Of a stretch of 64,000 nucleotides of DNA, positions 42,136 to 50,817 are shown one piece after another. The position numbers were made by a program, and so were the translations under genes. The notes under the pieces were generated by a model, which ran no database searches, was not told the origin of the DNA, and saw only the letters and a program-made list of their open reading frames with translations. This stretch comes from JAFEBO01 sp044221315. Lineage in GTDB: Bacteria > Planctomycetota > Phycisphaerae > Phycisphaerales > UBA1924. Each line of letters opens with the position of its first letter. Position 1 is the stretch's first letter. The DNA lies in the NCBI GenBank assembly GCA_044221315.1, contig JBGAPK010000003.1, positions 1 to 64,000 of the forward strand. The letters are read 5' to 3'.

Positions 42136-43325
42136 TTCGGGGTCTCCTGCTTAGCCGCGGGCGAACCTGTCGCCGGGGGTGCGGTTTCTGGCGTCTGGGA
42201 CCGCACGGTTGCCGGGGCGGTGCGTCCGGCAGCGCGTCGGGCGGCTGCGATGGGCGCCGATTCCAGGATCGGGTCGTCGGGATTCCGCCGCTCGAGATCG
42301 GCGAGAACCGAGGCAACGCCCGACAGGTCGCCGAGGCTTGCCAGGCCGGACGCCGCGGCGGCGAGCGCGAAGGCGCCGAGCGAGGTGGGAGAATCGGGAC
42401 GCGATGCGACCCACAAGAGGTTCAGGACGCCGGATCGCCGATCGTCCGCGCCTTCTTCCATGAGCAGCGAGCGGCCGAGAGCCAGGCGGATCCACTGTCG
42501 CATCCACACGGGAGCGTCCGACGAGAGGCGGGCATAAAGGCGTTGTCGTGATTCGGTGCGCACACCGGGAAGTCCCGACTCGGCGAGCACCATCTCGCCG
42601 GCGAGGTTGGCCCACGCCGGGTCTTTCATCGCGGCGGACGGATCGATATTCCATGATTGACCCGAGTCCCGCCGCGCGGCGACGGAATAGATCCGGATGA
42701 TGTCGGCGCCGCTCGGATGCGGGGCACCCCTCGGGGAATCGGCGTCCGAGAATTGGGCGGCGAGGGTTCGCACGGCGGCGGAGTCGACCCACACTGGAGG
42801 CATCAACGAGATCCAGGGGCTTCCCGTCTCCACGGACCCGATGATGCGTCGGAGTCGTTGCTGCTGGTCAGCATCGAGGCTGACGCTTTGGTCGATCCAA
42901 ACTGCCCAGGGCTCGACTGCGGTTGCGTACGCCCCGCGTCTGATGCGGCAGGCGAGGAGACCTGCGGCAATTTCCGCGCGGGTGGGTCCCACGACGTCCC
43001 GCGATGCCTTCCAGAGCTCGTCGAGAATGGGCTCGGCGCCGGCGACGTCTCCTCTTTCTAATCGCGCGCCGGCCCGCCAGAGCGACGTGGCTAAGGCCGA
43101 GTTCGCCAGGAATTTGTCGGCGAGCGGGCCTTCAGCGGAGCGAACTTGGGAGAGCGACAGGGCTCTGGCTGGCTTTCCTTGATCTCCGAAGACGACTACT
43201 CCGCCAGGAGAAACGTCGGCGATCACCACACGGGAGCCGTTGCGGAGAATGGCGAAGGAATCTTCGGCTGCGCCGCACAATGGCGTCAGCGAGGCGAGAA
43301 AGAGGACGGTGATGAAGGCCTTCAC
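42132..43325 (-). CDS. Exported protein with helical repeats, upstream of ExbB
   Basis: The 397-residue protein starts with a signal peptide (MKAFITVLFLASLTPLCGAA). It then shows a short beta domain around DSFAILRNGSRVVIADVSPG that looks like an SH3-like or PEGA-like module. The rest is helical, for example RAGARLERGDVAGAEPILDELWKA and GALFAL-type pairs such as GAFALAAAASGLASLGDLSG, probably TPR-like. The C-terminus is Pro/Thr/Ala-rich and disordered. It is translationally coupled to the VWA gene before and the ExbB gene after. Function unknown. Confidence 0.78.
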   Translation of the reverse strand: MKAFITVLFLASLTPLCGAAEDSFAILRNGSRVVIADVSPGGVVVFGDQGKPARALSLSQVRSAEGPLADKFLANSALATSLWRAGARLERGDVAGAEPILDELWKASRDVVGPTRAEIAAGLLACRIRRGAYATAVEPWAVWIDQSVSLDADQQQRLRRIIGSVETGSPWISLMPPVWVDSAAVRTLAAQFSDADSPRGAPHPSGADIIRIYSVAARRDSGQSWNIDPSAAMKDPAWANLAGEMVLAESGLPGVRTESRQRLYARLSSDAPVWMRQWIRLALGRSLLMEEGADDRRSGVLNLLWVASRPDSPTSLGAFALAAAASGLASLGDLSGVASVLADLERRNPDDPILESAPIAAARRAAGRTAPATVRSQTPETAPPATGSPAAKQETPK

Positions 43326-44287
43326 TGGGGCACCCCCGGCACGTAGGTGTACGTCCCCTTGGAATGCGAGGCGATGCGGCGCATCAGATCTTCGGACTCA
43401 CGGGTGGTGAAGGCAATGCAGTGGATGGGGACGTGGGAAGTGTTGAGGCGGGCGACCTCGTCGGCGACGCCGGGGTCGAACTCGCCGTCGGTCATGAAGT
43501 AGATGGCATCGGCCCGGGGGCGCAGTTTGAAGGCCAGCCGGAAGGCGTTGATGGGCTGCGTCCCACCCTGAGGCCCGAGTCCGGAGACGAGTTTCCGTGC
43601 CCAGCGCTTTCGCTCGTCGATGGCCTGGGTCCAATCGCGGGCGTTGCCGAGGGGGGCGGCGTCGTCGGAAAAGGAGAAAACGGCAAAGGAGGAGGTTTCG
43701 ACAAGATTCTGGATCGCCTTGGTGAGTTGCGAGCGAAGGGCCTCGATCTTGCCGCCCACACCCATGGAACCGGAGACATCCACGATAAAGACAAACCGAT
43801 TTCCCTGAGCCTCAACGCCGAAGAACGAAGCCCCGCCCCCGCCCCCGCCGAGCCCGAGGCCTTCACCCGTTCCTTCGGACCCGGTCATGTTTCCGGCGCC
43901 GGAGAGCGCCCCCGACGCGTCGATCGTGTCGCTCTGGGCAAGGGTTGGGTCGCGGGGAACGTCGAGCGGTTGCTCGGCGGAGGCCTCCTTCATTTCGGCG
44001 GCGAGGTCCCCGGCGGAGGGGGAGCCGACTTCGATCGAACTGGCCATGAGGTCGCTGAGTTCGGGGCCTTTCGTGAGGGCGAGGCCCGAGGACTCCTCGG
44101 ATGCGCCGACGGGCGTGCCGCCGATGCCGTAGAAAACCCTGGAGGAAACGGCGAGGCCGACAAAGTGGAACAGGAGGGAGAGAACGATTCCGACCAGCAG
44201 CGCCCGCTTGGCGAGGCGGAGCACAAAGTGGGACGTCAGCGGCTCTGAGTCCGGAGGTATCGAAACTGAGTCCCGCGGTGCTTCCAT
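43322..44287 (-). CDS. Membrane-anchored VWA-domain protein, first gene of the Exb operon
   Basis: The 321-residue protein has one N-terminal membrane helix (about 28-50, RALLVGIVLSLLFHFVGLAV), a 90-residue acidic/Ser-rich linker with a glycine cluster (LGLGGGGGGASF), and a von Willebrand A domain (about 163-321) with an intact metal-ion adhesion site DVSGS (D170, S172, S174), GTQPI (threonine) and FMTDGEFD. Anchored in the membrane with the VWA domain outside the cytoplasm, it could bind a protein ligand in the periplasm. The ATG at 44287 is chosen since the upstream in-frame sequence is not conserved and lies in the promoter region shared with pyrH. It leads the eight-gene operon. Confidence 0.85.
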   Translation of the reverse strand: MEAPRDSVSIPPDSEPLTSHFVLRLAKRALLVGIVLSLLFHFVGLAVSSRVFYGIGGTPVGASEESSGLALTKGPELSDLMASSIEVGSPSAGDLAAEMKEASAEQPLDVPRDPTLAQSDTIDASGALSGAGNMTGSEGTGEGLGLGGGGGGASFFGVEAQGNRFVFIVDVSGSMGVGGKIEALRSQLTKAIQNLVETSSFAVFSFSDDAAPLGNARDWTQAIDERKRWARKLVSGLGPQGGTQPINAFRLAFKLRPRADAIYFMTDGEFDPGVADEVARLNTSHVPIHCIAFTTRESEDLMRRIASHSKGTYTYVPGVPQ

Positions 44288-44587
44288 GACGGAGTGATTA
44301 TCGCTCGGTCGCCGGGGCGTGCGTTTGGGCAACGTCGGACGGGTGTCGGTGTTGACACGAATCCGCCGGGCCCCCTGCCATCGTTCGTATTCGTTCCCGG
44401 CGCGTGCGTTCAAGACTGTTTCGGACCCCGGGCCGTGAGGTTGCCCTCCGGAGGCGGAATACCGCGCGAAAGTGGGGTCAATCGGAGAAAAACGGGCTTT
44501 GGGACGGTCCGGGACCCTCGCTCGAGTTGACGTGCCGCACTCTCCCGGTTTCAATGCGTTCCCACGGAATCGAACAAGGAGTGCCGG
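44288..44587. promoter_or_regulatory. Divergent promoter region between the VWA/Exb operon and pyrH
   Basis: These 300 bases hold no gene. AAGGAG at 44576-44581 is the ribosome site of pyrH. A TTGACA at 44352-44357 resembles a -35 box on the plus strand, but no good -10 stands 16-18 bases away, so the promoter is not proven. Nothing else was recognised. Confidence 0.4.
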
Positions 44588-45397
44588 ATGCCGACCCCCA
44601 TGACCCCTGCAAAGTCTGCCAAGCAAGCGACGCGGCGGGCCCCGGCATTACGAACCGAGGAAACGAAATCGATGGGACAGAAGCCCAAGTACGGACGGGT
44701 GTTGCTCAAATTGAGCGGGGAATCGTTCTGCAAGCCCGGAGGGTTCGGGATCGGGGCGGATGAATTGCATTGGATTGCAAGCGAAGTTCGGGATGCGGCG
44801 GCTCTGGGGGCTCAGATCGCGGTCGTCGTTGGCGGTGGCAACATCATCCGCGGTGCGCAATTGGCGGCCGCGGGGCACATTCATCAGGCGACGGCGGACC
44901 ACATGGGGATGCTGGGGACGGTGATCAACGCGCTGGCACTCAAGGAGAAGTTGAGGGAGTTGGGGAACGACTGCCGTGTAATGTCGGCGATTGAAATCAG
45001 AGCGGTCGCGGAACCGTTCATCCGCGGGCGGGCGCTTCGGCACATGGAGAAGGGGCGGGTGGTGATCCTCGCGGCGGGAACAGGGAATCCGTTCTTCACA
45101 ACCGATACGTGCGCGGCGCTGCGAGCGACGGAACTCGAGTGCGAGATCCTGCTGAAGGCGACGAAGGTGGACGGGGTGTATACCGCCGATCCGAAGAAGG
45201 ACTCCAAGGCCACTCGGTACCAGACTTTGTCGTTCGCGGAGGCCATCGGAAAAAACCTGAAGATCATGGACATGACGGCGCTTGCAATGTGCCAGGAGCA
45301 CGAGATTCCGCTGCTGGTTTTCGACTTCAACAAGCCCGGGAACATCTCGCGCGTGATCCGGGGGGAGCAGGTCGGCACGCTGGTGACGGTCAAGTAA
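44588..45397 (+). CDS. pyrH: UMP kinase
   Basis: The 269-residue enzyme phosphorylates UMP to UDP. The bacterial UMP kinase features are RVLLKLSGESF, VVVGGGNIIRGAQLA, DHMGMLGTVINALAL, ILAAGTGNPFFTTDTCAALRA and KVDGVYTADPKK. Perfect AAGGAG at 44576-44581, six bases before ATG 44588, supports a 28-residue basic N-terminal extension (TPAKSAKQATRRAPALRTEE) that ordinary PyrH lacks; an internal ATG at 44672 would give the standard length. The gene precedes frr by 51 bases, a conserved pair. Confidence 0.95.
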   Translation: MPTPMTPAKSAKQATRRAPALRTEETKSMGQKPKYGRVLLKLSGESFCKPGGFGIGADELHWIASEVRDAAALGAQIAVVVGGGNIIRGAQLAAAGHIHQATADHMGMLGTVINALALKEKLRELGNDCRVMSAIEIRAVAEPFIRGRALRHMEKGRVVILAAGTGNPFFTTDTCAALRATELECEILLKATKVDGVYTADPKKDSKATRYQTLSFAEAIGKNLKIMDMTALAMCQEHEIPLLVFDFNKPGNISRVIRGEQVGTLVTVK

Positions 45398-45448
45398 GCG
45401 GCGCGACGCCCGATCCGCTACGATCGGCGCGATCTGGAGCAAACGACG

Positions 45449-46018
45449 ATGAGCGATCCTGACACCATTCTGCTTGAGACCGAAGATTCGATGACCAAGG
45501 CGCTTGAGTATCTCAAGAGCGAGATCCGGGGCATCCGGACGGGGCGTGCGAGCCCGTCGATGGTCGAGTTCATCAAGGCGGACTATTACGGCACGCTCAC
45601 CGACCTCAAGAGCCTCGCGGCCATCAACGTGCCGGAGCCTTCGCAACTCCTGATCAAGCCGTTCGACGCGGGGTCGATCGCCGCGATCAAGCACGCGATC
45701 GAGGCGTCGGGGCTGGGCCTCAACCCGATGGTCGAGGGGAAACAGATCCGCCTGGTTGTTCCGGCGCTATCAACCGAGCGGCGCACGCAGCTCACGGCCA
45801 AAATCAAGAAGATGGGCGAGGAGCAGAAGACGGCGATCCGCAATGTGCGTCGCGATGCGAACAAGCATGCGGAGAATCTGTCAAAGCAGCCGGGTACGCA
45901 TTTCCCCGAGGACGAGATCAACACGCTGAAGGATGAGATCCAGAAACTTCTGAAGAAGTACGAGGACGAGATCGACAAGCGTGTCGAAGAGAAGGCGAAG
46001 GAAATTCAAACGGTCTGA
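45449..46018 (+). CDS. frr: Ribosome recycling factor
   Basis: The 189-residue protein is of normal length and fits RRF, which with EF-G splits post-termination ribosomes. Signatures are LKSEIRGIRTGRASPSMVE, DYYGTLTDLKSLAAINVPEPS, and the C-terminal coiled arm RNVRRDANKH with LKDEIQKLLKKYEDEIDKRVEEKAKEI. It follows pyrH in the same operon and is followed by a strong terminator. Confidence 0.97.
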   Translation: MSDPDTILLETEDSMTKALEYLKSEIRGIRTGRASPSMVEFIKADYYGTLTDLKSLAAINVPEPSQLLIKPFDAGSIAAIKHAIEASGLGLNPMVEGKQIRLVVPALSTERRTQLTAKIKKMGEEQKTAIRNVRRDANKHAENLSKQPGTHFPEDEINTLKDEIQKLLKKYEDEIDKRVEEKAKEIQTV

Positions 46019-46065
46019 TACTCACGCAGAGTTGGAAGCGTTTACAACGAAGTTATCCGAACGAG

Positions 46066-46089
46066 CGCCCGGCGAATGCCGGGCGTTTT
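46066..46089 (+). terminator. Rho-independent terminator of pyrH-frr
   Basis: An 8-bp stem (46066-46073 with 46078-46085, GCCCGGC core) closes a GAAT loop and is followed by TTTT at 46086-46089. It lies 47 bases past the frr stop. Confidence 0.88.
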
Positions 46090-46257
46090 CCGTTTGTAGT
46101 GGACGGACCAACTTGATTCAGAGCGTCCGGAGTCTGGAACCTTGCTTCCTCGGCCTGCGCATGGCATGGTGAGACTAGGAATGGAGTCTCGGAGAGCGGT
46201 CGAGGGTGCGCCACTGTTCGGGCGGCCCTAGCCAATCTCGCGGAAGGGGAAAGGGAA

Positions 46258-47436
46258 ATGTTGCCCGTCATACGTGAATCGTGGCGCTTCGGCGCCGGCG
46301 CGATGGTTGCGCTTGCCTCGCTCTCGAGCATCCTTTCGGAGGGTGCGTTGGGACGAACAATTGGCGACGCGGCGCTCCAGCGCCCCGCGGACGTACGGAT
46401 CACCCGGCGCATCGACGCCCTCAACGCCTCCAACTTCGGCTGCGACTTTGCCGGCACTTTGGCGATTCTCGCTCCATCGTTTGATTCATCGCTCGAGACC
46501 GCCCTTCGCGCCCCGTACAACCCGGGCTCGCAGGGGCTGGGCCGCGTCAACGGTGCGGCAGTCGCTTTGGCGGCGGTTGATGAGATCGTCCTGCAGCGCG
46601 GCACGGCGGACGAGAACTGCCGCGTGATCTACCGGTCGGACTTTGATTCCCAGCTTCCCGAAAAGCTCCGCGGTGAATGGTCGTACGGAGAGGTCCGCGA
46701 AACGCCGGACGGCCGTCGCTTCCTCGGGACGATCGGCAACGGCGCGACGACGCTGACCGTGAACAATGCGCCCAAGGACGGCGCCTATGTGATCCAGTTT
46801 GACCTTCTGGCAATCGGTTCGTGGGAGGGAAATCGCAGCGGGACCGGCTCGCCCCAGGTCTGGGGGCTTCGCGTGGTCGATGGGCCGACCCTGGTGGAGA
46901 CGAATTTCGCCACCCGGCCCGGCGCGACCCAGGCGTATCCGGACGCGGTCGGCCGGTCGGACTTCGAGGCCGGGTACCAGGCCGTGGAAGCCTTTGAGCT
47001 GCCGGGCGGCAAACTCGCGACGGTGTATCGGTTGACCTACCGCTTCAACCGCACCGACGCGTCGACCGGGAGCGGCTCGGACGACGTGCGCATCGAGTTC
47101 TTTGCCCGGGGCCTCTCCGGCGGGTCCGAGGCGCCGGTGTGGGGGCTTACCAACGTTGTTCTCGCACTGGTCACCGATTCCGGCGCCGGTGGAGGCGGTG
47201 GAGGCGGATTTGGCGGTACGGGCGGCGACTTTCACCTTGCCTACAACGGAAGCAACTTTGATCTGATGCCCGCGGGGGCGTCCAGCCCTGGCCAAACCAG
47301 CACTCCGAAGAAAGACGACAAGACTGCGGATCGGAACCCTGACAAGCCGACCGATCGGGACCCGGCGGTTCCTGCGCCTTCTTCTGTGCTCCTGCTCGGA
47401 GCCGCGGCGGCGATGGCGGGACGGCGGAAGCGCTAG
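46258..47436 (+). CDS. Secreted protein with PEP-CTERM-like sorting tail
   Basis: The 392-residue protein has an export signal (about residues 12-30) and a beta-rich body with a jelly-roll-like appearance (FDSQLPEKLRGEWSYGEVRE to DVRIEFFARGLSGG). A glycine-rich loop (GAGGGGGGGFGGTGG) and an acidic/lysine linker follow. The tail PAPSSVLLLGAAAAMAGRRKR combines a short PxPSS motif, a hydrophobic helix and a basic end, as in PEP-CTERM sorting signals. An exosortase-type enzyme elsewhere would process it; none is in the window. GGGGAAAGGG precedes ATG 46258. The stop overlaps the convergent reductase stop in the tetramer CTAG. Confidence 0.78.
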   Translation: MLPVIRESWRFGAGAMVALASLSSILSEGALGRTIGDAALQRPADVRITRRIDALNASNFGCDFAGTLAILAPSFDSSLETALRAPYNPGSQGLGRVNGAAVALAAVDEIVLQRGTADENCRVIYRSDFDSQLPEKLRGEWSYGEVRETPDGRRFLGTIGNGATTLTVNNAPKDGAYVIQFDLLAIGSWEGNRSGTGSPQVWGLRVVDGPTLVETNFATRPGATQAYPDAVGRSDFEAGYQAVEAFELPGGKLATVYRLTYRFNRTDASTGSGSDDVRIEFFARGLSGGSEAPVWGLTNVVLALVTDSGAGGGGGGGFGGTGGDFHLAYNGSNFDLMPAGASSPGQTSTPKKDDKTADRNPDKPTDRDPAVPAPSSVLLLGAAAAMAGRRKR

Positions 47437-48437
47437 GCGAACAGTGCCCGGCAGAATTCGAGGTCGGCGGGGGTCATCGGAGGGTCGCCCGCACCCTTGA
47501 TATTGCAAGCGGCTTGCCTGGAATTCCGAAAGCCCGGGATCGTTGAGCAGACGCTTTCGTGGGCGAGGACGAATCGGCAGGCGGCGGACGCCAGTGCTTC
47601 GGTTGAGTTTCCGAAGCGTTCCCTCATCCGGAGCATCTTGGGTCTTATCTGGCGCAGAGCGTCGGGCAGCATGTCCTTGCGATTGCCCCGGTAATCGCCC
47701 TCGGCAAACTTGGGTGGGTTGTCTGGGTCGAACTTGTCGAGCAGGATGCCCTGATCCAGAGGGCCGAAGGCCACGAAAGAGCAGCCATATTTCTTCATCA
47801 GCGCCGGTGTGCGGGCGCCGGGCTTGATGAAAGCATCGTAGCGGGCGTTGGCCTTGTTCTGGAGCACATCGGGCTTGAGCACGGGCACGGCACGCTCGAA
47901 ATCATCATCCGAGTAGGCGCTCTGACCAACGGCGCGGACCTTGCCTTCCTTGACGAGGGCGTGCATGGTCGCGGCGGCTTCGTTCAGATAGTCGTGCTCT
48001 TTCCCGTCATAGTCGGGGCCGATGTAGGTGCCGTGGTGGAAGTAATAAATATCGATGTATGTCGTGCGGAGATTGCGGAGCGACTGTTCGCACTGGTGGC
48101 GGATGTTGGACGGCTCGAAGGCGTTTGCCGCGGTGCCTTTGAAATGACCGACCTTGGTTGCGATGACCTGTGATTCGCGCTTGACACCGAGACGATGGAA
48201 GCAGGAAGCCAGCAGGCGCTCGGCTCGGCCGTTGCCGTAAACGTCGGCGTTGTCCCAGTGGTTCACCCCCGCGTCGAGGCCGACCTTGATTCCCGCTGCC
48301 ACTTCGTCCGGGTCCACTTCGGCCCAGCCGATGGGCTGACCGTTGGAGGTGGACCAGTTCGGCCCCCCCATGGTCCAGCAACCAAAGCCGATTTCGGAGA
48401 CCTTGATGTCGGTCTTTCCAACGCTTCTGTATCGCAC
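47433..48437 (-). CDS. Aldo/keto reductase
   Basis: The 334-residue NADPH-dependent oxidoreductase has the family features: an N-terminal RYRSVGKTDIKVSEIGFGCWTMGG, catalytic Asp/Tyr region WDNADVYGNGRAERLLA, the IATKVGHFKG lysine strand, YIDIYYFHHG with the active-site histidine pair region, and a cofactor-binding C-terminal segment (CSTIPGFRNSRQAACNIKGA). The GTG at 48437 is preceded by GGGAG and fits the conserved N-terminus; the longer open frame to 48548 overlaps the sppA gene. The substrate is unknown. Confidence 0.88.
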   Translation of the reverse strand: MRYRSVGKTDIKVSEIGFGCWTMGGPNWSTSNGQPIGWAEVDPDEVAAGIKVGLDAGVNHWDNADVYGNGRAERLLASCFHRLGVKRESQVIATKVGHFKGTAANAFEPSNIRHQCEQSLRNLRTTYIDIYYFHHGTYIGPDYDGKEHDYLNEAAATMHALVKEGKVRAVGQSAYSDDDFERAVPVLKPDVLQNKANARYDAFIKPGARTPALMKKYGCSFVAFGPLDQGILLDKFDPDNPPKFAEGDYRGNRKDMLPDALRQIRPKMLRMRERFGNSTEALASAACRFVLAHESVCSTIPGFRNSRQAACNIKGAGDPPMTPADLEFCRALFA

Positions 48438-48454
48438 TCGACGCTCCCGTCGGT

Positions 48455-50281
48455 TCAGTGAATGATGAGGACGTTTGGATTCATGAGCAGGACCGGCTCC
48501 TTGCGAAGCTGGGCCAAGCCCTCTGCGGCACGGCAGAACTGCGACCAAGCGCTGTCGCCAACGATGCCTGACGCGAATCGCTTGAACTCAGCCGCGAGCG
48601 CGCTTCCGGCGAAGGAAGAGCCGATTTCGGGAGCACTGGCGGAGCCGAATGCGTTCTCCAACATGTCGGCAAACGTGGAGTTGGCGGGGTAGTCGACGAC
48701 GTCATAGGCCGAGAGATTGAGCTGCTTGCCCATGTCGCTGAGCGCGTCGTGCAGTCCGCCGACCTTGTCGGCCATTTTGAGTTCGAGGTTCTTTTGGCCC
48801 GCAAAGATCCACCCGCCGGCGGTCTTGGCAAGGTCGATGCCGTGACGGCCTTCGGAGACTCGCTTCTTGAAGAGGTCGAAAGTCTCGCTCATCCTGCCCC
48901 GGACGAGCGCGAGCTGTTCTTCGCTCCAGGGCGTGGCGGAATCGAACATTCCTGCCATCGGCCCGCGCGAGCGGCTGGTGACGTGGATCTTGAGTTTCTC
49001 GTAGACGCCGCCGAGGCTGATCTTGCCTCCCACGACACCAATGCTGCCGACGATGCTCGAAGGATTGATATAGACGCGCTGACCGGCGCTGGCGATGTAG
49101 TATCCGCCGCTGGCGGCCATGTCCCCCACGCTGACCCAAACGGGCTTCTTCGCGGCAAGGCGCTTCAGGCCCTGCCAGATGACCTCGCTTGCGACGGCGC
49201 TGCCGCCGGGCGAGTCGATGCGAACGATTACGCCCTTGACGAGATCCTCGTCGAGGATGTCCTCGATGGCGTTGCGGATGGTGCGGCTGCCGACACTGGT
49301 TTCGCCGCCGAAGCTGGATTTGGAATCGCCATCAACGATTGTGCCGTCGATGTGGAGGATTGCGATGGAATCCTGCGTGATCTCACGCTTGGGCGGCTTC
49401 ATGATGGACGAGAGCAACGTGAAGGGATTGGCGGACGCAAGATCCATCTCGTCGCGGGCAGCGACGAGGCTCATGGTCTTGGAGGATTCGAGGCTGCTGG
49501 CGCCGGCCACGTGCTTGGCAAGTTCGGGAAGATCGATCTCGGTGTCGACAAGGCCGGCCTTGATCGCGTCCTGGGAGTCGGCCATCCAGGCCTGCTTCAG
49601 GGCAGCGTCGAGCTTGGCGTCGTCCATGGAGCGGCCGGTCTTGAGCACGGTTCGCTCGTTGGCGTAGAGGCTGTCGAGAAGCTGATCGATGTTCTCGCTC
49701 CAGGGCTTGCTGGGAGCGGCACGGGTCATTTGCTCGTTGGCGCCCTTGTACTCGCCGATCTGGACCATGTCGGCTTTGGCGCCGGCCCAGGCGAGCGTAT
49801 CGGCGAGGAACATCTCCTCCATGTGCAGGCCCGGAACGGAAATGGGACCGCCGGTCTGGATGATGATCTCGTCGGCGTAGCAACCGAGCAGGAGGTCGGT
49901 GGTGTCGTAGCTCTCGCTGAAGACCGTGACTCGCTTGCCGGCGGCGCGGACTCGCTTGATGGCGGCACCGAGTTCCTCGGTCTGGGCTCTGGAAATCTGA
50001 GCGTCCTTGAGGCGGATGAGGACGGCGCCGACTTCTTCTTTGTTGGCGGCGGAGTCGATCGCGTCGACAAGTTCGCGGAGAGTGTGGCCCTTTTTCGAGC
50101 CCAGGAAGGAAAAGCCGGGTCGGGCGGCGGGCTTGCCCTTGATTTCGATGCTGCCGATCTTGGACGCTGCGTTCCATTCCGCCCGTGAGCCATTCAGACC
50201 CACGGCGGTGGCAAGAAAAGCCCCGGCAAGGGCCAGCTTCATGCCCGACATCCGATGCAAACCCGAGATCACGATCGACAT
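48455..50281 (-). CDS. sppA: Signal peptide peptidase SppA, long (67K) type
   Basis: The 608-residue membrane-associated serine/lysine protease degrades cleaved signal peptides. It has the duplicated layout of long SppA. The N-terminal half carries the catalytic lysine in GEYKGANEQM (K179 counted from the chosen start); the C-terminal half carries RIDSPGGSAVASE and the catalytic serine in DMAASGGYYIAS (S391). A hydrophobic N-terminal segment (MKLALAGAFLATAVGL) anchors or exports it. ATG 50281 follows AGGGAG by six bases. Nearby secreted-protein genes fit a housekeeping role. Confidence 0.93.
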   Translation of the reverse strand: MSIVISGLHRMSGMKLALAGAFLATAVGLNGSRAEWNAASKIGSIEIKGKPAARPGFSFLGSKKGHTLRELVDAIDSAANKEEVGAVLIRLKDAQISRAQTEELGAAIKRVRAAGKRVTVFSESYDTTDLLLGCYADEIIIQTGGPISVPGLHMEEMFLADTLAWAGAKADMVQIGEYKGANEQMTRAAPSKPWSENIDQLLDSLYANERTVLKTGRSMDDAKLDAALKQAWMADSQDAIKAGLVDTEIDLPELAKHVAGASSLESSKTMSLVAARDEMDLASANPFTLLSSIMKPPKREITQDSIAILHIDGTIVDGDSKSSFGGETSVGSRTIRNAIEDILDEDLVKGVIVRIDSPGGSAVASEVIWQGLKRLAAKKPVWVSVGDMAASGGYYIASAGQRVYINPSSIVGSIGVVGGKISLGGVYEKLKIHVTSRSRGPMAGMFDSATPWSEEQLALVRGRMSETFDLFKKRVSEGRHGIDLAKTAGGWIFAGQKNLELKMADKVGGLHDALSDMGKQLNLSAYDVVDYPANSTFADMLENAFGSASAPEIGSSFAGSALAAEFKRFASGIVGDSAWSQFCRAAEGLAQLRKEPVLLMNPNVLIIH

Positions 50282-50400
50282 GTGCAACTCCCTTTGCGTC
50301 TTGACGCGAACAGGGAATCTTTGGCTGATGGCGGCCCAAACGGATGATGGAATGGCCGGGAATGGAGAATCCCAGAAACTTCGGACGGATGCCCCTGCAA

Positions 50401-50814
50401 CTACGCGTATCCAAGCCGATCGAGGTCGTCCTCGTCGAGTCCAAACTGGTGGCCAATCTCATGGAGCAGAGTCACCATGATCTCCTCGTAGACGATGTCG
50501 TCGGCTTCGGGCTGGTTGAATCCGCCGGCCAGGTCGATGATCCCCTCACGGAAGATGTGGATGTCCGGGGGTAATTCACCCGATCGTTCGACAGAACGCT
50601 CGATGTTGGAAACGCCGGTGTGCAGGCCGCAGAGCGATGTCGCCTCATCCTCATTGCTCGGATCGAGGCCAAGATCGCGGAGCATTTCCGGGGTCGGGCG
50701 GTCGAGTGCGACGACAGGCACTTCCTCGATCAGGCGGTGGAGCGCCGGGGGGAGCTGTGAAATCGCCTCTTCGAGCAGCGCATCAAACCTGTCGCGGTCC
50801 TTTGTACTCAGCAC
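50401..50814 (-). CDS. Small zinc-dependent metallopeptidase-family protein
   Basis: The 137-residue cytosolic protein has a minigluzincin-like C-terminal zinc motif HEIGHQFGLDEDDLDRLGY (H118, E119, H122) and DIHIFREGIIDLAGG upstream. These fit the bacterial 'metallopeptidase family protein' (DUF1025-like) group, whose substrates are unknown. The start is GTG at 50814, just after the stop of the zinc-ribbon membrane protein gene, so the two are probably co-transcribed. Confidence 0.85.
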   Translation of the reverse strand: MLSTKDRDRFDALLEEAISQLPPALHRLIEEVPVVALDRPTPEMLRDLGLDPSNEDEATSLCGLHTGVSNIERSVERSGELPPDIHIFREGIIDLAGGFNQPEADDIVYEEIMVTLLHEIGHQFGLDEDDLDRLGYA

Positions 50815-50817
50815 CGC

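Noticed and set aside
44352..44357. TTGACA as a strong sigma-70 promoter for pyrH
   Set aside because: No acceptable -10 sequence stands 16-18 bases downstream; left as a hint only.
48749..50188. 479-residue plus-strand frame opposite sppA
   Set aside because: Shadow of sppA, which has both catalytic residues and a good ribosome site.
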